7,455 bases of DNA, from positions 1 to 7,455 of the forward strand of contig JARGFV010000117.1 in NCBI GenBank assembly GCA_029210545.1, in the 5' to 3' direction. The first letter of the stretch is position 1, and the number at the start of each line of letters is the position of its first letter. Positions 1-4,985 of the stretch are shown here, piece by piece. The notes beneath the pieces are model-generated. The model did no database searches. It saw only the letters and a list, made by a program, of their open reading frames with translations, and was not told the origin of the DNA. Origin of the DNA: a bacterium (lineage in GTDB: Bacteria; BMS3Abin14). The position numbers and the translations under genes are program-made.

Positions 1-13
1 CATTGATTTGTAA

Positions 14-43
14 GGAAAGGGAAAACGACGCTTTTCCCTTTCC
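14..43. repeat. Perfect 12-bp inverted repeat in the leader
   Basis: The arm at 14-25 (GGAAAGGGAAAA) is perfectly complementary to 32-43, with a 6-nt loop CGACGC. No T-run follows on the + strand, so it is not a convincing terminator for + strand transcription. It may be the end of an upstream unit or a dispersed palindrome. No function is assigned. Confidence 0.6.
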
Positions 44-48
44 GTGGA

Positions 49-76
49 GCGAAAAGTCCCGGATTGGACTTTTTGC
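49..76. repeat. Second leader hairpin (11-bp stem)
   Basis: GCGAAAAGTCC (49-59) pairs with 66-76 through one G-T wobble, leaving the loop CGGATT. The arm motif ACTTTTTGCGGGTTCC recurs in degenerate form as ACTTTTTACGAGGTTTCC at about 89-106, so the leader carries a partial direct repeat as well. The TTG at 64, which would open the longest form of the next reading frame, lies inside this hairpin. That is one reason to prefer the ATG at 166. No promoter is recognisable. Confidence 0.5.
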
Positions 77-150
77 GGGTTCCTGGAAACTTTTTACGAG
101 GTTTCCCGGTATCGGTTCAGGATGAGAGGGGCCGCTATTTTGAAAAAGCT

Positions 151-160
151 GGGGAGGGGG
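151..160 (+). promoter_or_regulatory. Ribosome binding site for the first gene
   Basis: The purine run GGGGAGGGGG ends 5 nt before the ATG at 166. It contains GGAGG and decides the start, because the in-frame TTG at 64 has no comparable site. Confidence 0.6.
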
Positions 161-165
161 CAGAA

Positions 166-1254
166 ATGAGAGATGTGAAGGGAGCCGAAAAGGAACCCGG
201 AAAGAGAATTCCGGGTATCGACAGGGCCGTCTGGAAAACAGTTTTGGACCGGCTGACTGCCTCGGCCCTTGCTGTCGCTTTCGCCATGGGACTCGTTTTC
301 GCTACGCCGGTCACCGGCGCCGCTTTCAGGAATCTCACCAAGGGCGGACCTGTCCCCGACTTCACCCTGAAGGATCTCGAGGGGATGGACCGCACCCTGT
401 CCGCCGAAAAAGGCAAGGTCGTTGTCCTCGGGTTTGTCAAACCGGACCAGGATCGCTCCATAAAGGTGCTCAACGCCCTCGAAGAAGTGAGCGGCACCCT
501 GCTAAACGACGGGGTGACAGTGTGGGTCGTGTCGGCGAAGGCCGAGGACCCGGCGGCTATCAAGACTCTCGTGGAAAAGATGAGCCTCCAATACCCCATT
601 CTCGTGGACGAAGATCAGAAACTGTACGGCGAGTATGGGCTGTTCACTTTCCCTGTCACCGCGATCATCGACCAGGAGGGCAGCTTCGTCTTCGATTACT
701 CCTCCTACAGCGGCGATTACACCGAAACGATTGTCAACGAGGCGCGGATGCTCCTCGGGTTGATCAGCCGGGAGGAACTGGAAAAGAGCAGTGAGAAAAC
801 CGAGATCGTGGAAAAGAGCAAGGAGGAAAAGGAAGCCGACCGCGCCCTGCAGATGGGGAAAGTTCTCCTTGAAAGAGGGTTCGGGACCAAGGCGCTGCCC
901 AAATTCGAGCAGGCTCTTGCGCTGAACCCGTCCCTGGTCGAGGGAAGGCTCCTTTCCGGCGAGATCTACCTCAAAGAGGAACAGTACGACAAGGCCCGTG
1001 AACAGTTCGAGAAGGTCTTCGAGGTCGAGGCCAGCTCCAACGAGGCCCGGATCGGCATGGCTTCCGTCTTCATTGCCGAGGGGAAATTCGATGAAGCCGA
1101 GGAGCAGCTTCAGAAGGCAATCGCTCTTAACCCCGATCCCACCCTGGCTCTATACCGCCTCGGGCAGATCTACGAGAAGAAGAGTGATGTGCAAAAAGCC
1201 ATGGAAACCTACCGCAACGCGCTGGAGCGCGTATTGAAGAAATCGGGGAAATAG
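166..1254 (+). CDS. Secreted cysteine-free thioredoxin-fold (TlpA/AhpC-like) protein with C-terminal TPRs
   Basis: The protein has 362 residues from the ATG at 166, which follows a strong purine-rich RBS. A hydrophobic segment at about 25-48, after a basic stretch, is a probable signal peptide or membrane anchor, so the protein should lie in the periplasm. Residues 60-200 look like a TlpA/redoxin domain: PDFTLKDLEG near the start and TFPVTAIID with the fold's cis-proline (P163). The active-site position reads FVKPDQDRS (90-98), so the CXXC is gone, and there is no cysteine anywhere in the protein. A charged linker (about 205-225, with a 12-nt direct repeat at 779-790 and 809-820) leads to about four TPRs (226-358). 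It is a paralogue of the protein at 2389-3633, sharing GF-TKALP-FE and DYSSY/DLSSY. Its stop is 2 nt before the next start. It is probably a scaffold or chaperone for cytochrome assembly rather than a reductase; that role is inferred. Confidence 0.85.
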   Translation: MRDVKGAEKEPGKRIPGIDRAVWKTVLDRLTASALAVAFAMGLVFATPVTGAAFRNLTKGGPVPDFTLKDLEGMDRTLSAEKGKVVVLGFVKPDQDRSIKVLNALEEVSGTLLNDGVTVWVVSAKAEDPAAIKTLVEKMSLQYPILVDEDQKLYGEYGLFTFPVTAIIDQEGSFVFDYSSYSGDYTETIVNEARMLLGLISREELEKSSEKTEIVEKSKEEKEADRALQMGKVLLERGFGTKALPKFEQALALNPSLVEGRLLSGEIYLKEEQYDKAREQFEKVFEVEASSNEARIGMASVFIAEGKFDEAEEQLQKAIALNPDPTLALYRLGQIYEKKSDVQKAMETYRNALERVLKKSGK

Positions 1255-1256
1255 GG

Positions 1257-1952
1257 ATGACCTGGACTGTATCAGAAAAGATCACCACTGTGTTAATAGC
1301 GTTTGCCATCAGCCTTGTACCGGGAAGGGTCTTCGCCGGGGCCGAGTTCAGGATCCTGGCTCCGGCCGAGGAATCGTTCGTCGGCATGGAGGAAGTTCTC
1401 ATCATCGGGAAGGTCGATGGTTTCAGCGAAGCCAAGATGGTGGAAATTACCGATAACGGCAAGACCCTCGGGTTTGCCCCCCTCCAGAAAAACAGCTTCG
1501 TTTTCCGGTGGAAACTGGGCGAAGGCCGCCATGAGGTCGTTCTGACTGCTCCGGATATTGATCGCAAGGCCATCAAGGTGTTCGTCGGCAAGCAGAAGGG
1601 GTACCGCTACCACATCGAGACCGGAGAGGGTACCTGCGGCGAGTGTCATGCCGGCGCGGCGAAGCACGATTACGCTGTACCTCCCATGCAGGAAGAGATC
1701 TGTTCCAAGTGCCACGACGCCAAGGGAACGAAGGAGTTTGTCCATGGACCGGTTGCGGCTGCATCCTGCTCCCCGTGCCACGATCCGCACGGTTCCCGGT
1801 TCGCCGGCTTTCTCGTGGCAACGGGAAAGGACCTGTGCCTTGTCTGCCACAGCCAGAACCTGAGCAAGAAGCATATCGAGGAAAGACAGAACGCCGACTG
1901 TGTGAAATGTCACGATCCCCACAGCTCGGATAAAAACTATCATCTGCGCTAG
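1257..1952 (+). CDS. Periplasmic pentahaem c-type cytochrome (doubled-CXXCH type) with N-terminal Ig-like domain
   Basis: The protein has 231 residues. A signal peptide (about 1-27, ending VFA before GAEF) sends it to the periplasm. Residues 28-115 form a beta-rich, Ig-like region that ends just before the haem part; the 26-haem protein at 4986 has a similar region. Five CXXCH haem c sites follow: CGECH 127, CSKCH 149, CSPCH 171, CLVCH 194 and CVKCH 215. Their CHDPH and HGPV surroundings are typical of the doubled-CXXCH family, where extra histidines can be distal haem ligands. It should carry electrons, probably to or from neighbouring periplasmic partners. The start is 2 nt after the preceding stop, so the two genes are probably co-translated. 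The last codons, CGC TAG, overlap the end of an inverted-repeat element, so the native C-terminus may have been cut short or replaced. Confidence 0.93.
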   Translation: MTWTVSEKITTVLIAFAISLVPGRVFAGAEFRILAPAEESFVGMEEVLIIGKVDGFSEAKMVEITDNGKTLGFAPLQKNSFVFRWKLGEGRHEVVLTAPDIDRKAIKVFVGKQKGYRYHIETGEGTCGECHAGAAKHDYAVPPMQEEICSKCHDAKGTKEFVHGPVAAASCSPCHDPHGSRFAGFLVATGKDLCLVCHSQNLSKKHIEERQNADCVKCHDPHSSDKNYHLR

Positions 1953-2161
1953 GAGCCTGTCGGAGAACCCCATGCAGGCTCCTGGATATAGTTTTTCGGA
2001 AGTAGCATTTAGACCGAAAAGAACAAATATATGGCACATTTGGTAATTCACCGGAGTTATTTACCGGTTTAATGCTCTTGTTTTCAAGAAAAGACCCAAA
2101 AAAGGGCTTTCCGAAAAACTTATAGCAGCGTGTCAAGAGGTTTTCCGACACGCTGCTAGCG
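1947..2161. mobile_element. MITE-like element, about 215 bp, with hairpin-forming inverted ends
   Basis: The two ends are diverged inverted copies of each other. From the left: CGCTAGGAGCCTGTCGGAGA onward; from the right on the - strand: CGCTAGCAGCGTGTCGGAAA onward. A second shared block, AGTTTTTCGGAA at 1990-2001, is perfectly inverted at 2109-2120. Each end also folds on itself: 1951-1959 pairs with 1975-1983 (9 bp), and 2123-2134 pairs with 2147-2158 (12 bp). The interior (about 2000-2110) is visibly AT-richer than the flanking genes and has no reading frame, so the element would need a transposase from elsewhere. No clear target duplication is visible, and the IS family is not assigned. 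It sits between two gene pairs and may also end transcription in both directions. Confidence 0.65.
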
Positions 2162-2273
2162 GGTGAACCGCAGGTGGTCCACCGGGCAACCCGCCAATAC
2201 CGGCGCGAGCCGTACCGGGGCTGCCCACGGCGTGGCCGCCTTGCCGCAAGGTCCGGAAGAATTTCCGGCAAGG
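2159..2273 (+). promoter_or_regulatory. GC-rich chain of stem-loops, candidate structured leader
   Basis: The 227 bases 2162-2388 contain no gene. Within them, GCGGGT 2159-2164 pairs with 2189-2194 and encloses the palindrome GGTGGTCCACC (2173-2183). Bases 2198-2204 pair with 2209-2214 with one bulge and cap a GCGA (GNRA) tetraloop. CCAC 2225-2228 pairs with 2232-2235. CCTTG 2239-2243 can pair with CAAGG at 2247-2251, or CCTTGCCG 2239-2246 can pair with 2266-2273. These last two choices exclude each other, and a further stem 2253-2258/2263-2268 competes with the longer one. I do not recognise a known riboswitch. About 115 nt of plain sequence follow before the next start. Confidence 0.3.
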
Positions 2274-2388
2274 TTGTTCCTGGAAAGACAATAACAAAAT
2301 AGAGGCCTGCCACGGTTTCCCCCCCCTGGGACCGGTTCAGAACAAGGCGGATCCGGTCGCCGGAAAACCCCCAGCAAGAGGTGCGCCC

Positions 2389-3633
2389 ATGCGAAGAAAC
2401 GAGTATCGATTCATCGTCCGCCGCAGCCTGATGGCTGTGTTCCTTCTGATTCTCATGACCTTTTCGGTCACGGGCGCGGCAGCTGCCTTCAAGAATATAA
2501 AGGTCGGTGACCAGGGACTGCCGGTCCAGCTCAACGATCTCGATGGGCAGGAGCACTCCCTGGCCCGGTACAAGGATGCCGGCGCGGTTCTTATGCTTTT
2601 CTGGGCGACCTGGAGCCAGAAGTCCATCCTCGAGCTTGAAGATCTCCAGAAATTTCATGAACAGTACGGCGACAAGGGCCTTCAGGTGCTGGCCATCAAC
2701 GTGGAGAACCAGGATATCGATGATGAGGACCTGCGTCAGATCCGGGCAGTCATCGAGGAACACGGGATCGGGTTCCCGGTGCTCATCGACTACGGCTTGA
2801 AGACTTACAACGAATGGGGTGTCATCGCCACACCCACGGCCGCCATCGTGGACGGTGACGGTACGGTTTCATATGATCTTTCCAGCTATCCCACAAGTGC
2901 CTGCCAGGATATGGACGAGGCGATCCAGAAAGCCCTCGGACTGTGGGTGGAGGAGGTCGTGGCCGAGGATTCCGGACCGTCCTATAAGGCCACGAAGCTG
3001 GCGCTCCTGCACCTGGGCCTCGGCAAGCGTCATGCCGAGAAAGGGTTTATGACCAAGGCGCTTCCCGAGTTCGAGAAGGCGGCGGTGGCCGATTCCGGGT
3101 GGGCCGACCCCAACATCTACCTGGGGTTTGTCCACCTCCGGGAAGGGGATAACGACAAGGCGAAGGAGAGCCTGGAACGGGCGGCAAGATTGGATCCGGG
3201 GCGGGAGGAGACCACCCTCCTCACCGGCTACCTCCTGGTATCGGGGGAAAAGGTTGACGAGGCGATCGCTTTATTGCAAGGTGGTGAGCCTCTGGTTTCG
3301 CAGGCTCCCGATCCGTCAGACCCTGCAAAACCAGAGGCTGATATTTCACCTGCCGATGTTGAACCGGTGAAATCCAGTGATGAAGGCTCGCCGGTTGCGG
3401 AAGTTGGGCCGCCCGATGAAACGGCTTCCGGAGGGAAACCCGCAAGACTGATCGACCTTTCCGAAGTCCTGGCCCTGCAGGCTGACGGGAAGGCCTCGGA
3501 GGCCGCTTCCGCCCTCGAACAGCTCCTGACTGCAAGGCTCGGGGAACTCGGTTTCACCATGGAGAAGAAAAAGAAGGTGGACGCCATGGAAAAGATGAGG
3601 CTCATGATGCAGAAGAAACAGCAGGGGCAGTAG
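2389..3633 (+). CDS. Secreted TlpA-like thioredoxin-fold protein with CXXC replaced by SXXS, plus TPRs
   Basis: The protein has 414 residues; GAGG at 2378-2381 lies 7 nt before the ATG. A signal peptide (about 1-33, ending TGAAAA) makes it periplasmic. Residues 35-186 form a TlpA/ResA-like domain with FWATW (71-75), VLAINVE and a cis-Pro at ATPT (P149). The active site reads W-S76-Q-K-S79 where TlpA reductases have WCxxC, so both redox cysteines are serine. The only cysteine is C172. About three TPR-like units follow (203-298), then an acidic, proline-rich linker (about 300-350) and a helical, lysine/methionine-rich tail. The linker is encoded by strong palindromes, listed separately. The fold and TPR layout match the 166-1254 protein. 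A disulfide-reductase role is unlikely; binding or scaffolding is inferred. The next gene starts 1 nt after its stop. Confidence 0.87.
   Translation: MRRNEYRFIVRRSLMAVFLLILMTFSVTGAAAAFKNIKVGDQGLPVQLNDLDGQEHSLARYKDAGAVLMLFWATWSQKSILELEDLQKFHEQYGDKGLQVLAINVENQDIDDEDLRQIRAVIEEHGIGFPVLIDYGLKTYNEWGVIATPTAAIVDGDGTVSYDLSSYPTSACQDMDEAIQKALGLWVEEVVAEDSGPSYKATKLALLHLGLGKRHAEKGFMTKALPEFEKAAVADSGWADPNIYLGFVHLREGDNDKAKESLERAARLDPGREETTLLTGYLLVSGEKVDEAIALLQGGEPLVSQAPDPSDPAKPEADISPADVEPVKSSDEGSPVAEVGPPDETASGGKPARLIDLSEVLALQADGKASEAASALEQLLTARLGELGFTMEKKKKVDAMEKMRLMMQKKQQGQ
3287..3339. repeat. Intragenic palindrome in the linker of the thioredoxin/TPR gene
   Basis: AGCCTCTGGTTTCGCAGG (3287-3304) is the reverse complement of 3322-3339 at 17 of 18 positions, with a 17-nt loop. 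It lies inside the 2389-3633 frame and encodes the start of a proline/acidic linker between the TPRs and the C-terminal helix. It looks like a palindromic element that has been accommodated in frame. Confidence 0.7.
3343..3373. repeat. Second intragenic palindrome, adjacent
   Basis: ATTTCACC (3343-3350) pairs perfectly with GGTGAAAT (3366-3373) around a 15-nt loop. It follows the preceding palindrome by 3 nt and lies in the same linker. A weaker 6-bp pair, CGGAAG 3398-3403 with CTTCCG 3425-3430, continues the pattern. Confidence 0.55.
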
Positions 3634-3634
3634 G

Positions 3635-3778
3635 ATGAGATATCTAAGGTACGGCATAAAGCTGCTCCTGGTCCTCGCCGGCGCGGCGGCCCTGTACGCG
3701 GGAGTCGTCCAGGGAGAATGGGGCGAGACCATGTTCAACGCCACCCTCCTCTGACTGTCCTGCATCGGGGTCGGGTGA
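3635..3778 (+). CDS. Candidate selenoprotein: 47-aa single-pass membrane microprotein with UXXC, CD1871A-family-like
   Basis: The ATG at 3635 is 1 nt after the previous stop, with GGGG at 3624-3627 as RBS. Read conventionally, the frame ends at TGA 3752-3754 after 39 residues. If that TGA is selenocysteine, the protein continues U40-L-S-C43-I-G-V-G and stops at TGA 3776-3778. Residues 8-25 are one hydrophobic membrane segment preceded by arginine, tyrosine and lysine. The segment is followed by GEWGETMFNATLL and the UXXC end. From memory, proteins annotated 'CD1871A family CXXC motif-containing' are about 45 residues long, have one membrane segment then G-E, and end in a C-x-x-C-I-G-x-G motif. 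This frame matches that plan exactly, with Sec in place of the first cysteine. Neighbouring TlpA-like and NapH-like genes fit the same family. A hairpin in SECIS position supports recoding. Alternatives are a nonsense mutation or a base error turning TGC or TGT into TGA. Confidence 0.72.
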
Positions 3779-3783
3779 CCCTG
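3752..3783 (+). promoter_or_regulatory. Candidate bacterial SECIS (Sec UGA plus downstream hairpin)
   Basis: The UGA is at 3752-3754. Eleven nt later, 3766-3772 pairs with 3777-3783: C-G, G-U, G-C, G-C, G-C, U-A, C-G. The 4-nt loop is GGGU (3773-3776). Eighteen nt separate the UGA from the loop, and the first loop base is G. This fits the usual bacterial SECIS rules as I know them: a stem-loop just after UGA with an early loop G, and about 11 nt to the minimal hairpin in E. coli fdhF. CTGACT 3751-3756 can also pair with AGTCAG 3785-3790 to form a lower stem that includes the UGA. Confidence 0.6.
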
Positions 3784-3882
3784 TAGTCAGGGACGTCGGA
3801 AGATCGGTCTGTCCCCCGGGAAAGGGAGAGGGGGCGAAAAGGAGAGTGGGGGAACCGCGATCCCTGCTGCTCTTTGGCGTCC

Positions 3883-3918
3883 TTCCGGACATCACACTGT
3901 AGGCGTGATGAGCCGGAA
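3883..3918. repeat. REP-like hairpin
   Basis: TTCCGG (3883-3888) pairs with CCGGAA (3913-3918), and CATCAC (3890-3895) with GTGATG (3905-3910). Together they give a 12-bp stem with a small internal loop and a 9-nt cap. The right flank, GCCGGAATCCAGAA, resembles the widespread proteobacterial REP motif of the GCGGGAATCCAG type. No T-run follows, so I do not call it a terminator. Confidence 0.5.
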
Positions 3919-3926
3919 TCCAGAAT

Positions 3927-4099
3927 AAAAGCCTTAACGCGATAGAGTTGCGCAGAGGCGGCTCACTGGGAGGCCGCGTGGACCGCAGGGTTACGCAGTT
4001 AAGAGCTTTCCAATCCTTGACTGCTTGGTTTAACCGCGGCCCCCTGCGGCAGCGCCTGAAAGACGGCGCTATCGGCGGCCCTATGCGTTACAGCTTTTA
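3927..4099. repeat. Two-hairpin inverted-repeat element between the microprotein and polyferredoxin genes
   Basis: The 350 bases 3779-4128 have no gene. AAAAGCCTTAACGCGATAG (3927-3945) recurs in diverged inverted form at 4081-4099 (AAAAGCTGTAACGCATAG on the - strand). A first long hairpin is formed by AAAGCCTTAAC 3928-3938 with 3998-4009 (one bulged A), with GCGGC 3958-3962/3973-3977 inside it. A second is formed by AGCGCC 4051-4056/4065-4070, with TAAC-GC 4031-4037 against GCGTTA 4085-4090 outside. It could be a BIME or MITE, or a structured RNA. The stretch 3815-3856 before it is purine-rich and featureless. Confidence 0.4.
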
Positions 4100-4112
4100 A
4101 ACATCTCAAAAC

Positions 4113-4118
4113 AGGAGG
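4113..4118 (+). promoter_or_regulatory. Ribosome binding site fixing a TTG start
   Basis: A perfect AGGAGG lies 10 nt before TTG 4129. An in-frame TAG at 4123-4125 excludes any start further upstream, so TTG is the best start. Confidence 0.75.
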
Positions 4119-4128
4119 CCTCTAGCCC

Positions 4129-4971
4129 TTGCATAGGCTGCTGTTCAGACGCATCATCCAGTCATCCCTCGGGTTGGGCATCACCAACGGCTACCTCAAG
4201 GGGTTCATCCCTCCCGGGACCCTCTGGCAGGGCCAGTCCAGGGGGCTCTGTGTTCCGGCCCTCAACTGCTACGCCTGCCCGGGATCGATCTTCGCCTGTC
4301 CCATCGGCACCCTCCAGCACTTCGTCATCATCCGTGCCGTCCCCATGTATTTCGCCGGATTATTTATCACCTTCTGCATGGCCATAGGGCGGATGGCCTG
4401 CGGCACGATATGTCCTTTCGGGTACCTGCAGGAGATCCTTTACAAGTTTCGCTCCTCCAAGCTGCGGATACCCGGCTGGATGACCTATATCAAGTACGCT
4501 GTCCTGGCCGGGCTCGTGTTCGCCATCCCCTTCTACACACTCCAGCCCTGGTTCTCCAAGCTCTGTCCAGTGGGCACTCTCATCGGCGGCCTGCCCTGGG
4601 TGACCGTCAACCAGGAGATCCGCCTCATGATCCACGAGCTTTTCTGGGTCAAGATCGCCATCCTCATCACGGTGGTCTCTTTCTCAGCGCTTTCCAAGCG
4701 CCCCTTCTGCCGGGTGATCTGCCCTCTCGGAGCCATTTTCAGCCTCTTTAACCGCGTCAGCGTCCTGAGGCTTTCGTGGAATGAGTCCGAATGTTTCCAC
4801 TGCGACAAATGCACCAGGATCTGTCCCATGGACATCTCGGTTTACAAGGACGCCAACAACCACAACTGCATCCGGTGCCTGGACTGCTCCCAGTGCCCGG
4901 CTGTTTCGGTGGTGGTGGGACCGGGCAAGCTCCGGGAACCGGTTACAGAACCTGCAGCGGACGTTGCCTGA
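4129..4971 (+). CDS. NapH/CcoG-type membrane polyferredoxin with two 4Fe-4S motifs
   Basis: The protein has 280 residues from a TTG start. Hydrophobic segments lie at about 68-88, 120-137, 148-160 and 170-187. Cysteine pairs typical of NapH-like proteins are spread through the membrane part: NCYACPG (46-51), ACPIG (56-60), CGTICPFG (91-98), CPVG (146-149) and CRVICPLG (194-201). The C-terminal part carries a classic ferredoxin motif, C222-x2-C225-x2-C228-x3-C232-P. A second motif is C247-x2-C250-x2-C253-x2-C256-P, one residue shorter than usual before the last cysteine. Proteins of this class pass electrons between the quinone pool or cytoplasmic donors and periplasmic partners. Its place just before a 26-haem cytochrome fits a feeder role, which is inferred. 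NapH itself is not claimed, since no other nap genes are present. Confidence 0.9.
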   Translation: MHRLLFRRIIQSSLGLGITNGYLKGFIPPGTLWQGQSRGLCVPALNCYACPGSIFACPIGTLQHFVIIRAVPMYFAGLFITFCMAIGRMACGTICPFGYLQEILYKFRSSKLRIPGWMTYIKYAVLAGLVFAIPFYTLQPWFSKLCPVGTLIGGLPWVTVNQEIRLMIHELFWVKIAILITVVSFSALSKRPFCRVICPLGAIFSLFNRVSVLRLSWNESECFHCDKCTRICPMDISVYKDANNHNCIRCLDCSQCPAVSVVVGPGKLREPVTEPAADVA

Positions 4972-4985
4972 TTCTGGACTGACTG

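Noticed and set aside
64-165. N-terminal extension of the first gene from TTG 64
   Set aside because: The TTG lies within a hairpin and has no RBS, the extra 34 residues look random, and the ATG at 166 has a strong RBS and a signal-like sequence close behind.
1984-1999. Rho-independent terminator after the 5-haem gene
   Set aside because: The hairpin 1951-1983 is followed by GGATATAG before a short T-run, and the T-run is part of the inverted end of the element. Termination is possible but not specific.
2165-2250. GEMM-type cyclic dinucleotide riboswitch ahead of the second thioredoxin/TPR gene
   Set aside because: A GNRA-capped stem is present, but the conserved core around GACGCAAAGCC is missing.
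2274-2302. Weak promoter TTGTTC - 17 nt - AAATAG
   Set aside because: The -10 hexamer matches the consensus at only two positions, too weak to list.
1573-2763. Long - strand reading frame (396 codons)
   Set aside because: It runs antisense to two clear coding regions and across the mobile element, is rich in Arg/Ser/Pro, and has no recognisable domain. It is a shadow of GC-rich + strand genes.
3928-4012. tRNA-like fold ending in CCA
   Set aside because: The outer stem is near CCA, but there is no T-arm motif (TTCRA), no proper anticodon arm, and the arm lengths do not fit a tRNA.
4017-4045. Sigma-70 promoter before the polyferredoxin gene (TTGACT)
   Set aside because: The -35-like hexamer has only GC-rich sequence at the -10 distance and lies within the inverted-repeat element.
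4969-4983. TGA at the end of the polyferredoxin gene as a second Sec codon
   Set aside because: Read-through adds only four residues (F-W-T-D) with no cysteine before the next TGA, and there is no motif to restore.
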